Assembly (NCBI GenBank): GCA_905372345.1
Contig: CAJPPE010000123.1
Coordinates: forward strand, 1-5,666
From: an uncultured Treponema sp.
GTDB taxonomy: Bacteria > Spirochaetota > Spirochaetia > Treponematales > Treponemataceae
Direction of reading: 5' to 3'
Length of the DNA: 5,666 bases
A program made the position numbers and the translations under genes. Under the pieces are notes generated by a model, which did not search any database, was not told where the DNA came from, and was given only the letters and a program-made list of their open reading frames with translations. Positions 5,622 through 5,666 of this stretch are shown here, one piece after another. How positions within the stretch are numbered: the stretch's first letter is position 1; the number at the start of each line of letters is the position of its first letter.

Positions 5622-5666
5622 ACAATATATTAAATTTTTAGATATATTATCATAAATGCTTATAAT
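5622..5666. promoter_or_regulatory. AT-rich region upstream of yedF, possible promoter
   Basis: The stretch is almost entirely A/T. On the - strand, TATGAT (5654-5649) and TAATAT (5649-5644) are possible -10 boxes, but the matching -35 would fall at or beyond the window edge. On the + strand, TATAAT (5661-5666) could be the -10 of a divergent gene outside the window, with only a poor -35. A promoter for yedF is expected here from gene order, but the exact element is not resolved. Confidence 0.35.

Noticed and set aside
5623..5648. AATATAT / ATATATT inverted repeat upstream of yedF as an operator
   Set aside because: Seven-base pure A/T arms are expected by chance in such an A/T-rich stretch.

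Overview
The window looks like chromosomal DNA from a host-associated spirochaete, most probably an oral Treponema close to T. denticola. This is inferred from the moderately AT-rich composition, separate secD and secF genes that both carry unusually large extracytoplasmic insertions, and a selenium-linked yedF cluster (treponemes of this group use selenoproteins). It was not checked by a database search. Every stretch is accounted for, no gap exceeds 300 bases, and no tRNA, rRNA, CRISPR array or insertion sequence was seen.

Left half, + strand (1-3421): the 3' part of yajC, then secD and secF, which together encode the accessory membrane complex of the Sec translocase. secF overlaps the end of secD by 17 bases and has its own strong ribosome binding site inside secD, so the two are probably translationally coupled. 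A perfect hairpin without a U-tract lies between yajC and secD. The operon ends at a good intrinsic terminator whose U-tract touches the stop codon of the convergent gene.

Right half, - strand (5612 down to 3490): a compact three-gene unit read in the order yedF (TusA-like plus DsrE-like domains), a small DUF3343 protein, and a class V aminotransferase of the cysteine desulfurase / selenocysteine lyase type. Genes of these three families recur next to selenium-utilisation genes in other bacteria. A reasonable inference is that the desulfurase mobilises sulfur or selenium from (seleno)cysteine and that YedF and the DUF3343 protein carry or channel the chalcogen. No selD, selA or selB is visible here.

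The most unusual signal is in the DUF3343 gene. Its reading frame carries about 30 extra Ser/Ala/Glu-rich residues between two conserved blocks, and the DNA encoding the first part of that insertion forms two adjacent long hairpins (4857-4888 and 4890-4927). One hairpin arm is an inverted copy of the conserved coding sequence beside it. This resembles an in-frame palindromic insertion or a template-switch duplication inside a coding gene.
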